Origin: Pyrenophora tritici-repentis
Taxonomy: Eukaryota > Ascomycota > Dothideomycetes > Pleosporales > Pleosporaceae
Reading direction: 5' to 3'
Assembly: GCF_003171515.1 (NCBI RefSeq)
Contig: NC_089394.1
Coordinates: 1,426,001 to 1,490,000 of the forward strand
DNA: 64,000 nucleotides
Shown: positions 35,032 to 44,666 of the stretch, piece after piece
Layout: every line of letters starts with the position of its first letter
Numbering within the stretch: position 1 is the first letter of the stretch
Notes under the pieces: generated by a model
Seen by the model: only the letters and a program-made list of their open reading frames with translations
What the model was told of the DNA's origin: nothing
Database searches by the model: none
Translations under genes and position numbers: made by a program

Positions 35032-35830
35032 TAGCCTCGCAAGAAAGATGCATGATATATGAGTATCTCAGCCACCAGATCCTCTGCCTCTTTTCAAGCT
35101 ATCCTTTTTGGAAATGCACGGTCATTTCAGAGACAGAAAGGGCCTTACTCCCGAGAAGTGGCTCCAGCTAGGGCCGCTCATGACGGACCATGTGAAGGCG
35201 AGTGGGGATACGACGCAACTTTCGCGGCAGAGTTCCCCTAGTATGGTAGGGCGTAGGACGCAACAAGTTCCATAGGTGCTACCCATGCACGAGTCTATCG
35301 TATCATAGAGGCACTGTCGGCGTGACTGCATCCCAGCATCTGCGAGACAAACTCAGTGGAAGTGGGGTATCACAGTGGATCCGAGGCGTTCAGATCGCAC
35401 AATCAAGTTTTGTTGCCCACGCGGCTTCCAATGCGGATGGGTAGGAGAGGCCAGACGGTGGCTGCCCAAGGCCTTCGGGTGGATACTGCCATCCTTGTAT
35501 CATGCAATCAATATGCTTTCACTGCACAAGCGACAAGCGAGAGGACACTGCGCTGTGCCAAGATGAATACGCGTGCAGTTAATGGGCCTGGATTCATTGG
35601 ACACTACGTCGATCAAATCCACGTTGGGTAATACCGCAGATCGGGTATGGTGACGGAGCGATCAGCACATGCGGGAAGGTTGTTCAGTCTGGCAGTTGAT
35701 GCAGCAGAAGGGAGGTTACGCGGCCCGAGCCTCTAGGAACAACGTTGTGAACACTCGTGGGGTGGGTAGAGGAGACTCTGTGCATTTCATATGATCGAAG
35801 TTTAGTGCAAGTAGGAGCAATATATTGAAT
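35032..35830. other. Intergenic stretch, no supported gene
   Basis: Plus-strand ORFs of 60-90 codons (35059, 35356, 35375) lack motifs and splice partners. No repeat was seen until the MITE at 35831. Confidence 0.35.
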
Positions 35831-36162
35831 TAGACTCCGCAACAATCAATTCAATCCGGTCACTCTCCTACACAGTCCGCAACAATCAATTAAGTGGGTC
35901 CTAGAAGGTTCAGATTGGATTGATTGATTACCGCTTTAAGCCTAGTAGTTACCTATAGGAGTTTAAGCCCTACCTAGATAGGTAAGTGGGTCTAGGAGAG
36001 TAGACTCCGCAACAATCAATTCAATCCGGTCACTCTCCTAGACCCACTTACCTATCTAGGTAGGGCTTAAACTCCTATAGGTAACTACTAGGCTTAAAGC
36101 GGTAATCAATCAATCCAATCTGAACCTTCTAGGACCCACTTAATTGATTGTTGCGGACTGTG
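35831..36162. mobile_element. Inverted-duplicated hAT-type MITE (332 bp)
   Basis: Outer ends read TAGACTCCGCAAC and GTTGCGGACTGTG and are flanked by a perfect 8-bp duplication TATTGAAT (35823-35830 and 36163-36170). Inside, 35871-36000 is the exact reverse complement of 36033-36162 (130 bp), and 35831-35870 repeats 36001-36040. A normal single copy of the same element, 162 bp, lies at 44162-44323. This copy is thus one insertion that later gained an inverted duplication. Confidence 0.92.
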
Positions 36163-36246
36163 TATTGAATACTGCACAGACAGGATGCTACGTGAACTTG
36201 TCGCATAAGATAGAAGCGACGGCAACAGCATATATTATCTTATGCT

Positions 36247-37544
36247 CTAATAAGGATATCCAGAAGGATACGCTTGTTCCAAAACTCCAATGCAAAACTC
36301 CACTGACATAGGGTTAATCCAGTCTTGTGGCACCTCTGAAAACATGCTATTCCCGCACTGCGCATCCGCCGAAGATTCGACCCCTAAGCCGAGATCCATC
36401 CATAGATTTGGTAGAGCGGTTGGTATCGAGGAAGAGGTGATTGTCGGTCTGAACGGTGATTGTGCGTCCTGCCACTTCAACTTTTCTTCCCACCCATTAC
36501 ACTCGAGATCCAATTCTCTACACGTCTGATGTGGGAAGCGGGTCTCGCACTTGATTTTGTTGTCCAGCTCGAGGTAATTCATCATATCTGCTTTGGATGT
36601 GCTTGCAGAAAGCGGAGTGAGGTTTGTTATCTCTGCCGTTGGCGCATGAATGATGTCTCCTCGGTCAGGCACAGTGGACGTGGACAAGAATGTCGGTTCT
36701 TTAAGGGTGGACTCAGAGCTGGGTCTGGAGGTCTGTGCAGTGTGTGCACGCTTCGGCTTAGGAGCTTCAGCTGCGTAATCATCCCACTCATTACTATTTC
36801 GTCGCCGACGTCGCGTTATCGCCTCGAGGCTCTCTTTCCTCGCTTCCGTTATAGTTGTCGACGTGTGAGGCAAATAAGTGGCTGATGTAGTGCTGGGTGA
36901 GCGATTTGAGGTGTCCTGGAAGGGTCAGTCAATATCTTGAGGCTCTTGACGCGCATATTGATGGCACGCACTTGACGATCATTGTGAACGAGATTGGTGT
37001 TCCGTATCGGCCAGAGCCTACATCGATCAGTAAGAGTTTTCGAACGTATGCCGCCTTTACATACCTTTCCAAGAGCAATTCCAGGCTATTATCTAGACCT
37101 AAAGGGAGGGACTTTGGGCGTTGGGCTAACTGGCAGCACTGGCCCAGGGACGTCACACACACGCCTGCCACAATACGACCGCATTTCTCTACCAGAGATA
37201 AGGGACGAAATGCTGAGTAATTAAAGGCATCTCTTGAGACGGGGCAAAAGTTGATGTGTACACAGGGCTGGCCTTCAGTAGTCCATGCTGCGGTGTTGAC
37301 TATCGTATCTCTTTTCACTCCAGATACGGCATGTTCATCGATGGCTAAGACCTGCAGTCGCATAAGCAACTTTGAGTCGTCGGACGAGAACTTCTTTGGT
37401 ACAATGATCTTGTATCCTTCGTACTCCGAGTATTCAATAAACGCTACAACAGCGTTCGCGGCCTGTCTTTGGGATCAGCGGTGATAACAACAGGGCTTGG
37501 TCACATACAATCGCGTTGGCCGCAGGCACCGCAGCTTGAGCCAT
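36247..37544 (-). CDS. Orphan four-exon protein with basic middle region (382 aa)
   Basis: Exons 37544-37509, 37462-37065, 37017-36972 and 36915-36247 join in phase through introns of 46, 47 and 56 nt. Each has a canonical donor (GTATGT, GTATGT, GTGCGT) and branch (CTGAT or CTGAC). The N-terminal half looks folded (AFIEYSEYEGYKIIVPKKF). A strongly basic stretch (TRRRRRNSNEW, later KPKRAH) then resembles a nuclear localisation signal. The rest is Ser/Thr/Pro-rich with a short hydrophobic end. No domain recognised. It shares a 5' leader block with the gene at 34952 and is divergent from the disrupted gene at 38116. Confidence 0.55.
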
Positions 37545-38115
37545 CTGAAAGTGAATGTCGTGCAGGAAGGCAACCGGTGAAGGACGCAGAGACGATGAGG
37601 CAAGAATTGAAGGATGTCACAGCCTTGTTGGCTGTGTAGATATATTGGGATCCTCAAACCTCGGACCTTGCTCTCTCCTGGACTTTCAATCTTGGTGACA
37701 CCAAACCCAGCATGGAATAGCTTTAACCATACCCCCCCTGGTGGAGGACGAGGAGAGGCGAACGTGGGTACGCGTCTAGAGTACCCGAGGCTGCAACACC
37801 AGGCACCTTCGGATAGCAATCAATAGCAAGGGCAAACGCACGGCACCCATCTCCCTTACCGATAGCGACGTTAGAGCCACTGTGATCTGAATCATGCAGG
37901 TGGCAGCGGCCTGAATATCTAACATCCGAGCGTGCTTTGTGATATACCATGACAAGGATCTGTGAGGACTGGGTGGTGGGCGCGCTAACACTAGCGTGTT
38001 GGTGGACGGCCAAGACAATCACGGACACGATGTCCACATTTTCCTTGGCACCAGCAGCGTGTGACAACTATACTACGACAAGTCCGATCCGTCTTCTTCG
38101 CATTGCTAACTCGAG
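37545..38115. other. Divergent intergenic region with shared leader block
   Basis: Between two divergent orphan genes. 37563-37619 holds the leader block shared with the gene at 34952. A minus-strand frame across 37723-38067 has a secreted-protein look but no ATG I can support. Confidence 0.4.
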
Positions 38116-38800
38116 ATGAAGATTTCTAGCATACCAGCTGTTGTGGAAATTGAGTGTACGGTCAACGCTGGTCCGGGAATTCAGTGCACCGCATCTCGAA
38201 ATGGTTTCATCACAATACAGACGAAGACCGAATCAATCACTATCTTGTTGCAACGAATCATCAACAAGAAGAGGGTTACGGTCAATCCTGTCGGCCAACA
38301 GCCTGTTCAATCAGTGGCATCTTCTTCTGGAAGTAGTACAAGTCAAGCAAAATTTTGGTTTGCAGGAAACAACGACCCAGAGGATACGCGACACGACAAG
38401 GGCAATGACGGACCAGAAGATCTTCTCAGCAGCAACGACAGGAGAGCACCAGAATTGACAGGTGAAATTGCAAGAAAAGCAGACAATTGCACAGAGAATG
38501 AATTCGGGGAGAAAAGTTATGCCTGTCTTGGTGAGGATGACAGCGATGGTTTCAACAACAGAAGATCCGTGCAAAAGAAGCCAGAAACCCCGATTCCAGA
38601 CGAAGAATTGACGGCAATTTGTCATAAACTTGCGTCGAAGACCTCAAAGAAATGGAAGTTAAAGCAACAACAAGAGAAGAAGAGTTTAGAAGCATTGCTT
38701 TCCGATTGGACTACTTTTTTCGGCTACACCAGTCATGCATCCCTTGAACAATGGTCATACCGAGCTCTCGACACTTCAGAGAAATTTGGGGGCCTCCAGC

Positions 38801-41531
38801 CAGTGATCGGAATGGTCTGGTCTGACTTGGTCTTGGTCTGGTCTAGACCGCCAAGACTTGGTCTGGTCTGGCGATTTTTTGAGACCGTGGTCGGACCGGT
38901 CTAGATGATCGGACCGGTCCGGCTATAAATAGGTCCACGTGACTAGATCTTAGACTAATCTAGCCAGAAAATTTAGCACAATATGAGTCATTAAGATCAA
39001 GGTAAGTCTTCTACTTACATAGAACAATCAAGTCCTTAACAACCTACTTATATACTATTGTTATGGAGCCTTCAACACCAACCTCACCGTCCCCATCGAA
39101 TATTATAAGACTAGATTTAACGTCTCTTACTCCATCTCCTATCCCCACGTCATCACCCACCCCTATACTATCACCCACTCCTATTCAATATCACGAATCT
39201 CCAGATGAGTTCGTGCAGGGCGGTATCACGTACGTGAAACGTGCAATAATTGCAAGGAAGGATTTCCGTCAAGGTACATCACACATCTGGAAGTACGGAC
39301 TCCAATACATTCGAGATAGCGATAAGAAAGAGGTGTATTACTGCCATGAGTGCAGGGTTGGGAAGAGCAAGCAAGAGTTGTTTGTCATCAATGGCACTTC
39401 TAGGATCCGGAATCACCTGGAACAGAAGCACCAGATTGATCCCCAGAGTGGCATCAAGCGAAAGGGTTCTGTACGGAAGTCTATAATCGACCAGCAAAAG
39501 GATGGGGCTGCTTCCAGCATCTTTTTCTGGAAGGAGTCAGTAGAGAAGTTTAAAGAGCTTCTAATTCGTTGGATTGTGTACTGCCATATCGCCTTCTTTC
39601 AATTAGAGAACCAGTACTTTCGTGAACTACTCCTCTTTTTAAATCCGGCACTACTCAACCACCTCCCGAAGGCTGCGAAGACTATCCGAAGCTGGGTAAT
39701 GAATGCATTCATATCGAAGAAGCAACAGCTTAGGGAGGACCTACACCATTCACGGAGTAGGATCTCTATCTCCTTTGATCTCTGGACTTCACCAAACCCT
39801 TACGCTATCCTAGGCGTCGTCGCTATGTGGATTGATACTACCGGCATGCGACGTGTTACCGCTTTAGGTATGCGACGTATATACGGCGAACATACTGGAG
39901 AGAATCTTGGATCGGTGGTCCTTGAATTGCTGGAAGAATACGACATTAGCGGAGATCAGATTGGATACTTTATGCTGGATAATGCCTCGGCAAATGATAC
40001 CGCTGTTGAGTTTATACTCAAGGATCTCTGCCCATGGATGAAGTCAAAACAACGTCGTCATCGCCGGCTGCGTTGCTTGGGCCATGTCATCAACCTCTGT
40101 TGCCAGGCGTTCCTTATGGGGCGAAACTGTGAGAAGTATCTTGCGAAGCTGGAGAAGCATCATCAACGTGGCGACTATACGAAGGTGGAAGAGCTCTGGA
40201 AGAAGTTCGGATGTTTGGGTCGTCTTCACAACCTGGTGCGATACATCAGGCTTACTCCACAACGGCGTGAGGAGTTTGCTACAATTATTATCGGCGGAGA
40301 TCTTTCGCAATTCGACGGGCTTGAGCTTATCCAGAACAACTCGACCCGCTGGAACTCATGGTTTTATTCGATTACACGTGCATTAAATGTTCGAGAACGT
40401 TTAGAGCTCTTCTCGGCTCGTCATGTACCTGGAAAGGGCTCCGTAGGGATCGCGAACTTTAAGCTTGATGGACAGCACTGGTTTGAGCTTGAAAAGATTG
40501 AACTCGCTCTCAAAGACTTCTATGCTGCAACTTTGCTTTCTGAAGGTAAGAAGACGTCACTTGCGGACTGGTTTTCAACTTTGGACTGCCTTCTCCGGGA
40601 GATAAGCGAGACGAAGGATCACTACCACGACATCCACACTGAGGACGATAACAACTTTACATGGAAGTACCTTCAAGGCTGCGCTGATGCTGCTTGGTTA
40701 AAGTGCGTTGAGTACTATAACAATCAGCAGCTGAATTGGCAAAATCGATTCCCTGAAGATACTGACCTTCCACCGGCATATTATGCGGCTCAAATCCTTG
40801 ATCCATATCGCAAGTGGGGATGGTTCAGGCAAGAGTGGGTTCTTCATGGCGACGAAGAGAAGAAGAGGTGGTTTGAAAACGCACAATTAGCGGTGAAGCA
40901 TCTCTGGGAGACAGAGTATAAGGGAAGGTACCCTGTCGAGATGCTGCCACCACCAGCCAGGAAGGAGAGAGATCCTGACCCAGCATTTGATCGCCAGCGG
41001 GAACATAAGCGCATTCGAATAGACGCTCCAGTTTCTACAACTGATTTGTATGAACAATACATCTCTACTGACCGGCTTCATAACGAAGAGGCAGGTTGCA
41101 ATGAGGCTATTGCGTACTGGCTATCTCGCTACGACTCCCAACGAGATCTCGCTCGCTTCGCTCTAGACATGTTTGCAATCTCGCCTATGTCGGATGAATG
41201 CGAACGTCTTTTTAGTAGCGCGAAGCTTACTATCGTCGATCGCCGTGGTAGGCTGAAGGCAGATATTATAGAAGCGTGCGAGTGTCTCCGGGCCTGGTAT
41301 GGAAAGCCCCAAGCTGAGGGGAACAGCGATATCGAGGATAGTGAGAACGAAGACGACTAGATTGACAGTCAGTAGTAAAACACATTTCCTCGGCTTCCTT
41401 CTTTGCTTCAGCCTCATTCTTGGCGGTCTTGTTGGTCGGACCGGTCTGGTCGGACCGGTCCTTATGTAAGCACCTGGTCTGGTCTGGTCTGTACCCTCAG
41501 ACCAGACCAGACCAGACCATTCCGATCACTG
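38801..41531 (+). mobile_element. Apparently intact hAT transposon (2731 bp)
   Basis: Ends read CAGTGATCGGAATGGTCTGG and its complement, with a CAGTG terminus fitting hAT YARNG. An exact 8-bp duplication CCTCCAGC lies at 38793-38800 and 41532-41539. Subterminal regions carry repeated GGTCTGGTCT and GGACCGGTC motifs on both sides, candidate transposase-binding sites. It encodes one uninterrupted 765-aa transposase. No RIP-like stops are seen, unlike the element at 11522. Confidence 0.95.
39063..41360 (+). CDS. hAT-family transposase (765 aa)
   Basis: Catalyses cut-and-paste movement of its own element in the nucleus. A Pro/Ser-rich N-terminus is followed by a BED-type zinc finger (YYCHECRVGKSK ... 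RNHLEQKHQ) at about residues 91-126. The RNase H-like core includes SISFDLWTSPN (first Asp) and GYFMLDNASANDTA (second Asp region). The C-terminal hAT dimerisation block (MFAISPMSDECERLFSSAK) also carries the usual ER motif. Length and layout match intact fungal hAT transposases, and there is no internal stop. It may also act on non-autonomous relatives, though the MITEs in this window have different terminal sequences. Confidence 0.93.
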   Translation: MEPSTPTSPSPSNIIRLDLTSLTPSPIPTSSPTPILSPTPIQYHESPDEFVQGGITYVKRAIIARKDFRQGTSHIWKYGLQYIRDSDKKEVYYCHECRVGKSKQELFVINGTSRIRNHLEQKHQIDPQSGIKRKGSVRKSIIDQQKDGAASSIFFWKESVEKFKELLIRWIVYCHIAFFQLENQYFRELLLFLNPALLNHLPKAAKTIRSWVMNAFISKKQQLREDLHHSRSRISISFDLWTSPNPYAILGVVAMWIDTTGMRRVTALGMRRIYGEHTGENLGSVVLELLEEYDISGDQIGYFMLDNASANDTAVEFILKDLCPWMKSKQRRHRRLRCLGHVINLCCQAFLMGRNCEKYLAKLEKHHQRGDYTKVEELWKKFGCLGRLHNLVRYIRLTPQRREEFATIIIGGDLSQFDGLELIQNNSTRWNSWFYSITRALNVRERLELFSARHVPGKGSVGIANFKLDGQHWFELEKIELALKDFYAATLLSEGKKTSLADWFSTLDCLLREISETKDHYHDIHTEDDNNFTWKYLQGCADAAWLKCVEYYNNQQLNWQNRFPEDTDLPPAYYAAQILDPYRKWGWFRQEWVLHGDEEKKRWFENAQLAVKHLWETEYKGRYPVEMLPPPARKERDPDPAFDRQREHKRIRIDAPVSTTDLYEQYISTDRLHNEEAGCNEAIAYWLSRYDSQRDLARFALDMFAISPMSDECERLFSSAKLTIVDRRGRLKADIIEACECLRAWYGKPQAEGNSDIEDSENEDD

Positions 41532-41939
41532 CCTCCAGCAACCTTTCCACAAAGTGAACCTTGCTAACTGGTGGAATGGATGCTTAAAACGGAGAACTTC
41601 GGAAAACACCACCCGTGTTAAGGCACTGATGGTTTCAGCCTTAGAGCCAGGCTTTGAAAAGCTCGAATCGAAGGAGAAGAATACAAAGCGAAAACAGATC
41701 GACAGATATGTACTCCAGGGCGAGGTTATCTCCCTGATGTTCGCCCGAGCCCCTGGTTTAGTTATCACGGTCTCTGATCTTATTACAACATCCGAGTATG
41801 CGTCCTAGTCTTTAATTGTTCTTTAATACTAACGCTATCAGGTACTACACTTTGTGGAGGAATAGACACCGGTCCCCTATTTCTGGGCTCAATTGGATAA
41901 ATGAGAAATTAATCCAAGATTCAGAGCTGTACTCAGAAA

Positions 41940-42067
41940 CAGACTCCGCAACAATCAATCGATTGACATGATTGATTCCTATATAGGTTAAAGAATTACT
42001 TCATTAGGCAGCCTTTAACCTAGATAGGAATCAATCATGCCGATCCGATTGATTGTTGCGGAGTCTG
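41940..42067. mobile_element. 128-bp hAT-type MITE inside a host exon
   Basis: Terminal inverted repeats begin CAGACTCCGCAACAATCAAT and end ATTGATTGTTGCGGAGTCTG. A perfect 8-bp duplication CTCAGAAA lies at 41932-41939 and 42068-42075. No coding capacity. It interrupts exon 3 of the gene starting at 38116. Confidence 0.95.
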
Positions 42068-43024
42068 CTCAGAAACAGTACAGAGCATCTTCAGCCTCAT
42101 GCATGAGCATTTCAGTAAGTCAATCCTTGGCCTTTTAATGCTCGGGCTATCGCTTAGTTTTGTAGCATTCATCCAACAGCCGACCCGGAATCAAAAGGCT
42201 AGTTGTACTCTTTCACGGTCGCCAATAGAACCCGAATCTGGAACGAATATCGCATCATCCCACCATCAAGTGACGCCCGGCTCAAAAAAAATCGTATCCT
42301 CCTACCGAATCTCTCTATGCGATCAACGGTCGTTCATCAACTCTATCGAAGCAAGTGCAAACGCCACCAAACGAAGGAAGACAACACATGTCACATCCCA
42401 GGATCAAGCGCGACTACATAGGATTCAAGACAATAATCACCATACCTCTGCACCCAGTTTGAAGGGTTCCCTTACCAACGTTCATGGAGAAAACCAAGCC
42501 CTCGATGTTACAATTGCCGCAAACGTTCTACAGTCATTCCAATATGACAACCAAGGCAACACGGGGGTTGCTGCAGTCGAGTTGCCACTTGGGGATCAAC
42601 CGCAACCCTCACCGCCCGTCTCAGGTATCTTAGAGCAATACAGTGTGGCAGAACACGGTGGCGCCCTTAGGCAAGCGAGCAATGCGTCGACAGAAGACCG
42701 CCAGGTTTCGTGTGATGGCAGCGCAGGATCTGTTATACGATCACACCACCTCTCAACGAGTGATATTGGTCACTCGGAGCCTGGTCAGCAGTACTTTTCT
42801 GGTCGTCTAGATGTGTTGCTAGATGGACAGCCAGACGGCTTTACTTCAGATGGGCTAGCTCTGGTCAACCGAATTTCGAGTCTTGATGAACTCGAATCTC
42901 AGCAATTGGCTGTCGCGGATGGATTATTTTTAAGCAACTTCATGCAAGAATATCAAGATATCATGTAATTAAAGACATCGATAATTATCAAATTTATGAG
43001 CTATATACACCGTGACTTCTTATC

Positions 43025-43532
43025 TTAATGCTCATACTTGAATGGTAGCACATAAAAATCAACAAATTCTGACACTGAGAAGGAGACGTTCGCAAGCACT
43101 AGGTGTATTCCCTTCTCTAGCTGCCTCTCTATCTTTTTCGTCTTGTTCTCCCAAATATAGATGGTGGGCTGCTGGAGGGCCTTGGGATCGGAAATAACAG
43201 GCACAATAGCGAATATCTCGTCCGGTTTGGTGGTGATGCAACCAGATATGTTACGCATGATCTCTGGTTGCATAGACGGACGGCTAAATTGCTTTCCTAC
43301 GGCATTGCTGATGTCGTTCAACTATGTATCATTAGCAATGCCATTGAAGGTTTCCACTGATGCATACCCTTGACTGAAGAATCTCCTTAGTTACAGCTCC
43401 ATGGGTTTCGTGTTCTTTGTAACGAAGGACAGCAAAGTTTGTAGTATTGAGCGCCGTGTGGTCCCCAAGAATCACCTCCGCAACCCGTTCGTCGAGTTTT
43501 GGGTGGGAAGGCAGGTAAATGTGTGATGGCAT
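43025..43532 (-). CDS. Small orphan protein, two exons (153 aa)
   Basis: Exon 1 (43532-43368) and exon 2 (43321-43025) join in phase across a 46-nt intron (GTATGC donor, GCTAAT branch, CATAG acceptor). The protein alternates polar and aliphatic residues (FAIVPVISDPKALQQPTIYI; LVLANVSFSVSEFVDFYVLP) as in a small beta-rich or alpha/beta domain. It has no signal peptide or membrane span. Not recognised. Confidence 0.5.
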
Positions 43533-43724
43533 AAAGAGAAACAGGTGGTCTTAGATTTATTGATGCAAAGTTGATGTATTTATATGATACGTTGAAGCCT
43601 TGTTAACATTGGGCCGAGCACGCTGGCGGAGCGGACTGGACTTGATTCACTAGCGTCATGCCACGTGCCGACGCCACCGAATGCCAAGACTCAAGCCGAA
43701 AACTCCGTAAGACCGACGCGCCAC

Positions 43725-43979
43725 CTAAGACTGTCGGCCGCTTCCGCCTGATCCTGAAGTGACACCGTTTGTGCTCCTCTGCTGCTCATCGTCGGTATTA
43801 GGTGACATGTAGTCGGTCAAGTAAGTTGAGCTGTTTGCGGCACGAGCACCATTGCTCTCAGTACGACCATCGCAGCCACGACTAGGCTCATTACCAGCCA
43901 TACCACTCGCGGTCTGTTCGGCGTTGTGATTGGGAGGATTAGGAGCTGATGACTCCGTGTTGCTGTCAGAGTGAGGCAT
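43725..43979 (-). CDS. Small Ser/Asn/Gly-rich orphan protein (84 aa)
   Basis: An uninterrupted 84-codon frame starting MPHSDSNTESSAPNPP, highly polar and probably disordered. It starts just downstream of the disrupted gene ending at 44003. No motif. Could be a genuine small gene or a 3' remnant of its neighbour. Confidence 0.35.
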   Translation of the reverse strand: MPHSDSNTESSAPNPPNHNAEQTASGMAGNEPSRGCDGRTESNGARAANSSTYLTDYMSPNTDDEQQRSTNGVTSGSGGSGRQS

Positions 43980-44002
43980 GGTGATTTAAGCGGTAACTCC
44001 TA

Positions 44003-44666
44003 TCACCCAAAATAAGCAATGCTTTCCTGGCACGTCTGGGTAGTTCGGTGGGTCAGAGATCCTTTGGAGTGAAGGTAAGAACTAGTTATGTCAGCGGAGA
44101 AGGAAGTGTGAGTGAATCGGCCTACCTCCAGCAACGACGATTATCTTTGCACACTTGCAGATAGACTCCGCAACAATCAATTCAATCCGGTCACTCTCCT
44201 AGACCCACTTACCTATCTAGGTAGGGCTTAAACTCCTATAGGTAACTACTAGGCTTAAAGCGGTAATCAATCAATCCAATCTGAACCTTCTAGGACCCAC
44301 TTAATTGATTGTTGCGGACTGTGCTTGCAGATGGCTATAGAATGAGCGGGCCGATCTTGGACTGCCAGGCTGGACAGAGTGGATGAGGATCAAAGATTGC
44401 TGCACTTGGATATCTCCTCCTTGGTAACGTGGGATGTCAGAGACGCTCCTAAGGATGAGAGGCTCGTTAGCACACACTTTTATTGACCCTTCCGAAATCG
44501 AGAATGTGCTTAGAGAAGGAGCCTGACCTATGACAGATACCACGAGAATACGAGGTACAGAAGGTATCAGCGGACGTTGTAGTACTGCCAAAAGAGACGG
44601 CAAAGCAGGGGACTTCGGAGGTATTGAGGGTTCTGAAGGAGAAACACGCTGAGCAAACGGAACGGG
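44003..44666 (-). pseudogene. 3' part of an orphan gene interrupted by a MITE
   Basis: An exon opening after a CTTAG acceptor at 44667 runs in frame (PVPFAQRVSPSEPS...) to 44324, where a 162-bp MITE begins. Removing the MITE and one 8-bp duplication continues the frame through 44153-44126. A GTAGGC...GCTGAC...CTAG intron (44125-44082) then leads to the last exon 44081-44003, in phase to TGA. Upstream exons (between about 44700 and 45050) could not be resolved. With the MITE present the frame stops shortly inside it. Function unknown. Confidence 0.5.
44162..44323. mobile_element. 162-bp hAT-type MITE inside a host exon
   Basis: Ends TAGACTCCGCAAC and GTTGCGGACTGTG with a perfect 8-bp duplication CTTGCAGA at 44154-44161 and 44324-44331. 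The sequence equals 36002-36162 of the inverted-duplicated copy almost base for base. Confidence 0.95.

Larger units (their letters stand above)
38116..42968 (+). pseudogene. Orphan gene split by a hAT transposon and a MITE
   Basis: Host coding pieces are 38116-38800, 41540-41795, 41842-41939, 42076-42114 and 42166-42968. A 2731-bp hAT element sits after 38800 with duplication CCTCCAGC, and a 128-bp MITE after 41939 with duplication CTCAGAAA. Removing each insert with one copy of its duplication, and splicing the introns 41796-41841 (GTATGC...CTAAC...TCAG) and 42115-42165, leaves one in-phase frame of 627 codons. Its C-terminal half contains TKRRKTTH, a possible nuclear signal, and a Ser/Gln-rich tail. 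No domain is recognised. As it stands the transcript would stop inside the transposon after about 262 codons, so I call it disrupted. No other lesion was found, implying recent inactivation. Confidence 0.75.

Noticed and set aside
37723..38067. Minus-strand frame with a secretory-protein look (VSVIVLAVHQHASVSAPTTQ)
   Set aside because: No ATG opens the frame and I could not find an upstream exon to supply one, so a secreted small protein is not supported.
41554..41808. 84-codon ORF just right of the hAT element as a separate gene
   Set aside because: Removing the transposon and one target duplication fuses it in frame with the exon ending at 38800.
42099..42968. 289-codon ORF starting at 42099 as a separate gene
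   Set aside because: Its first residues cross an intron donor (TTCA|GTAAGT), and the frame is the continuation of the disrupted gene beginning at 38116.
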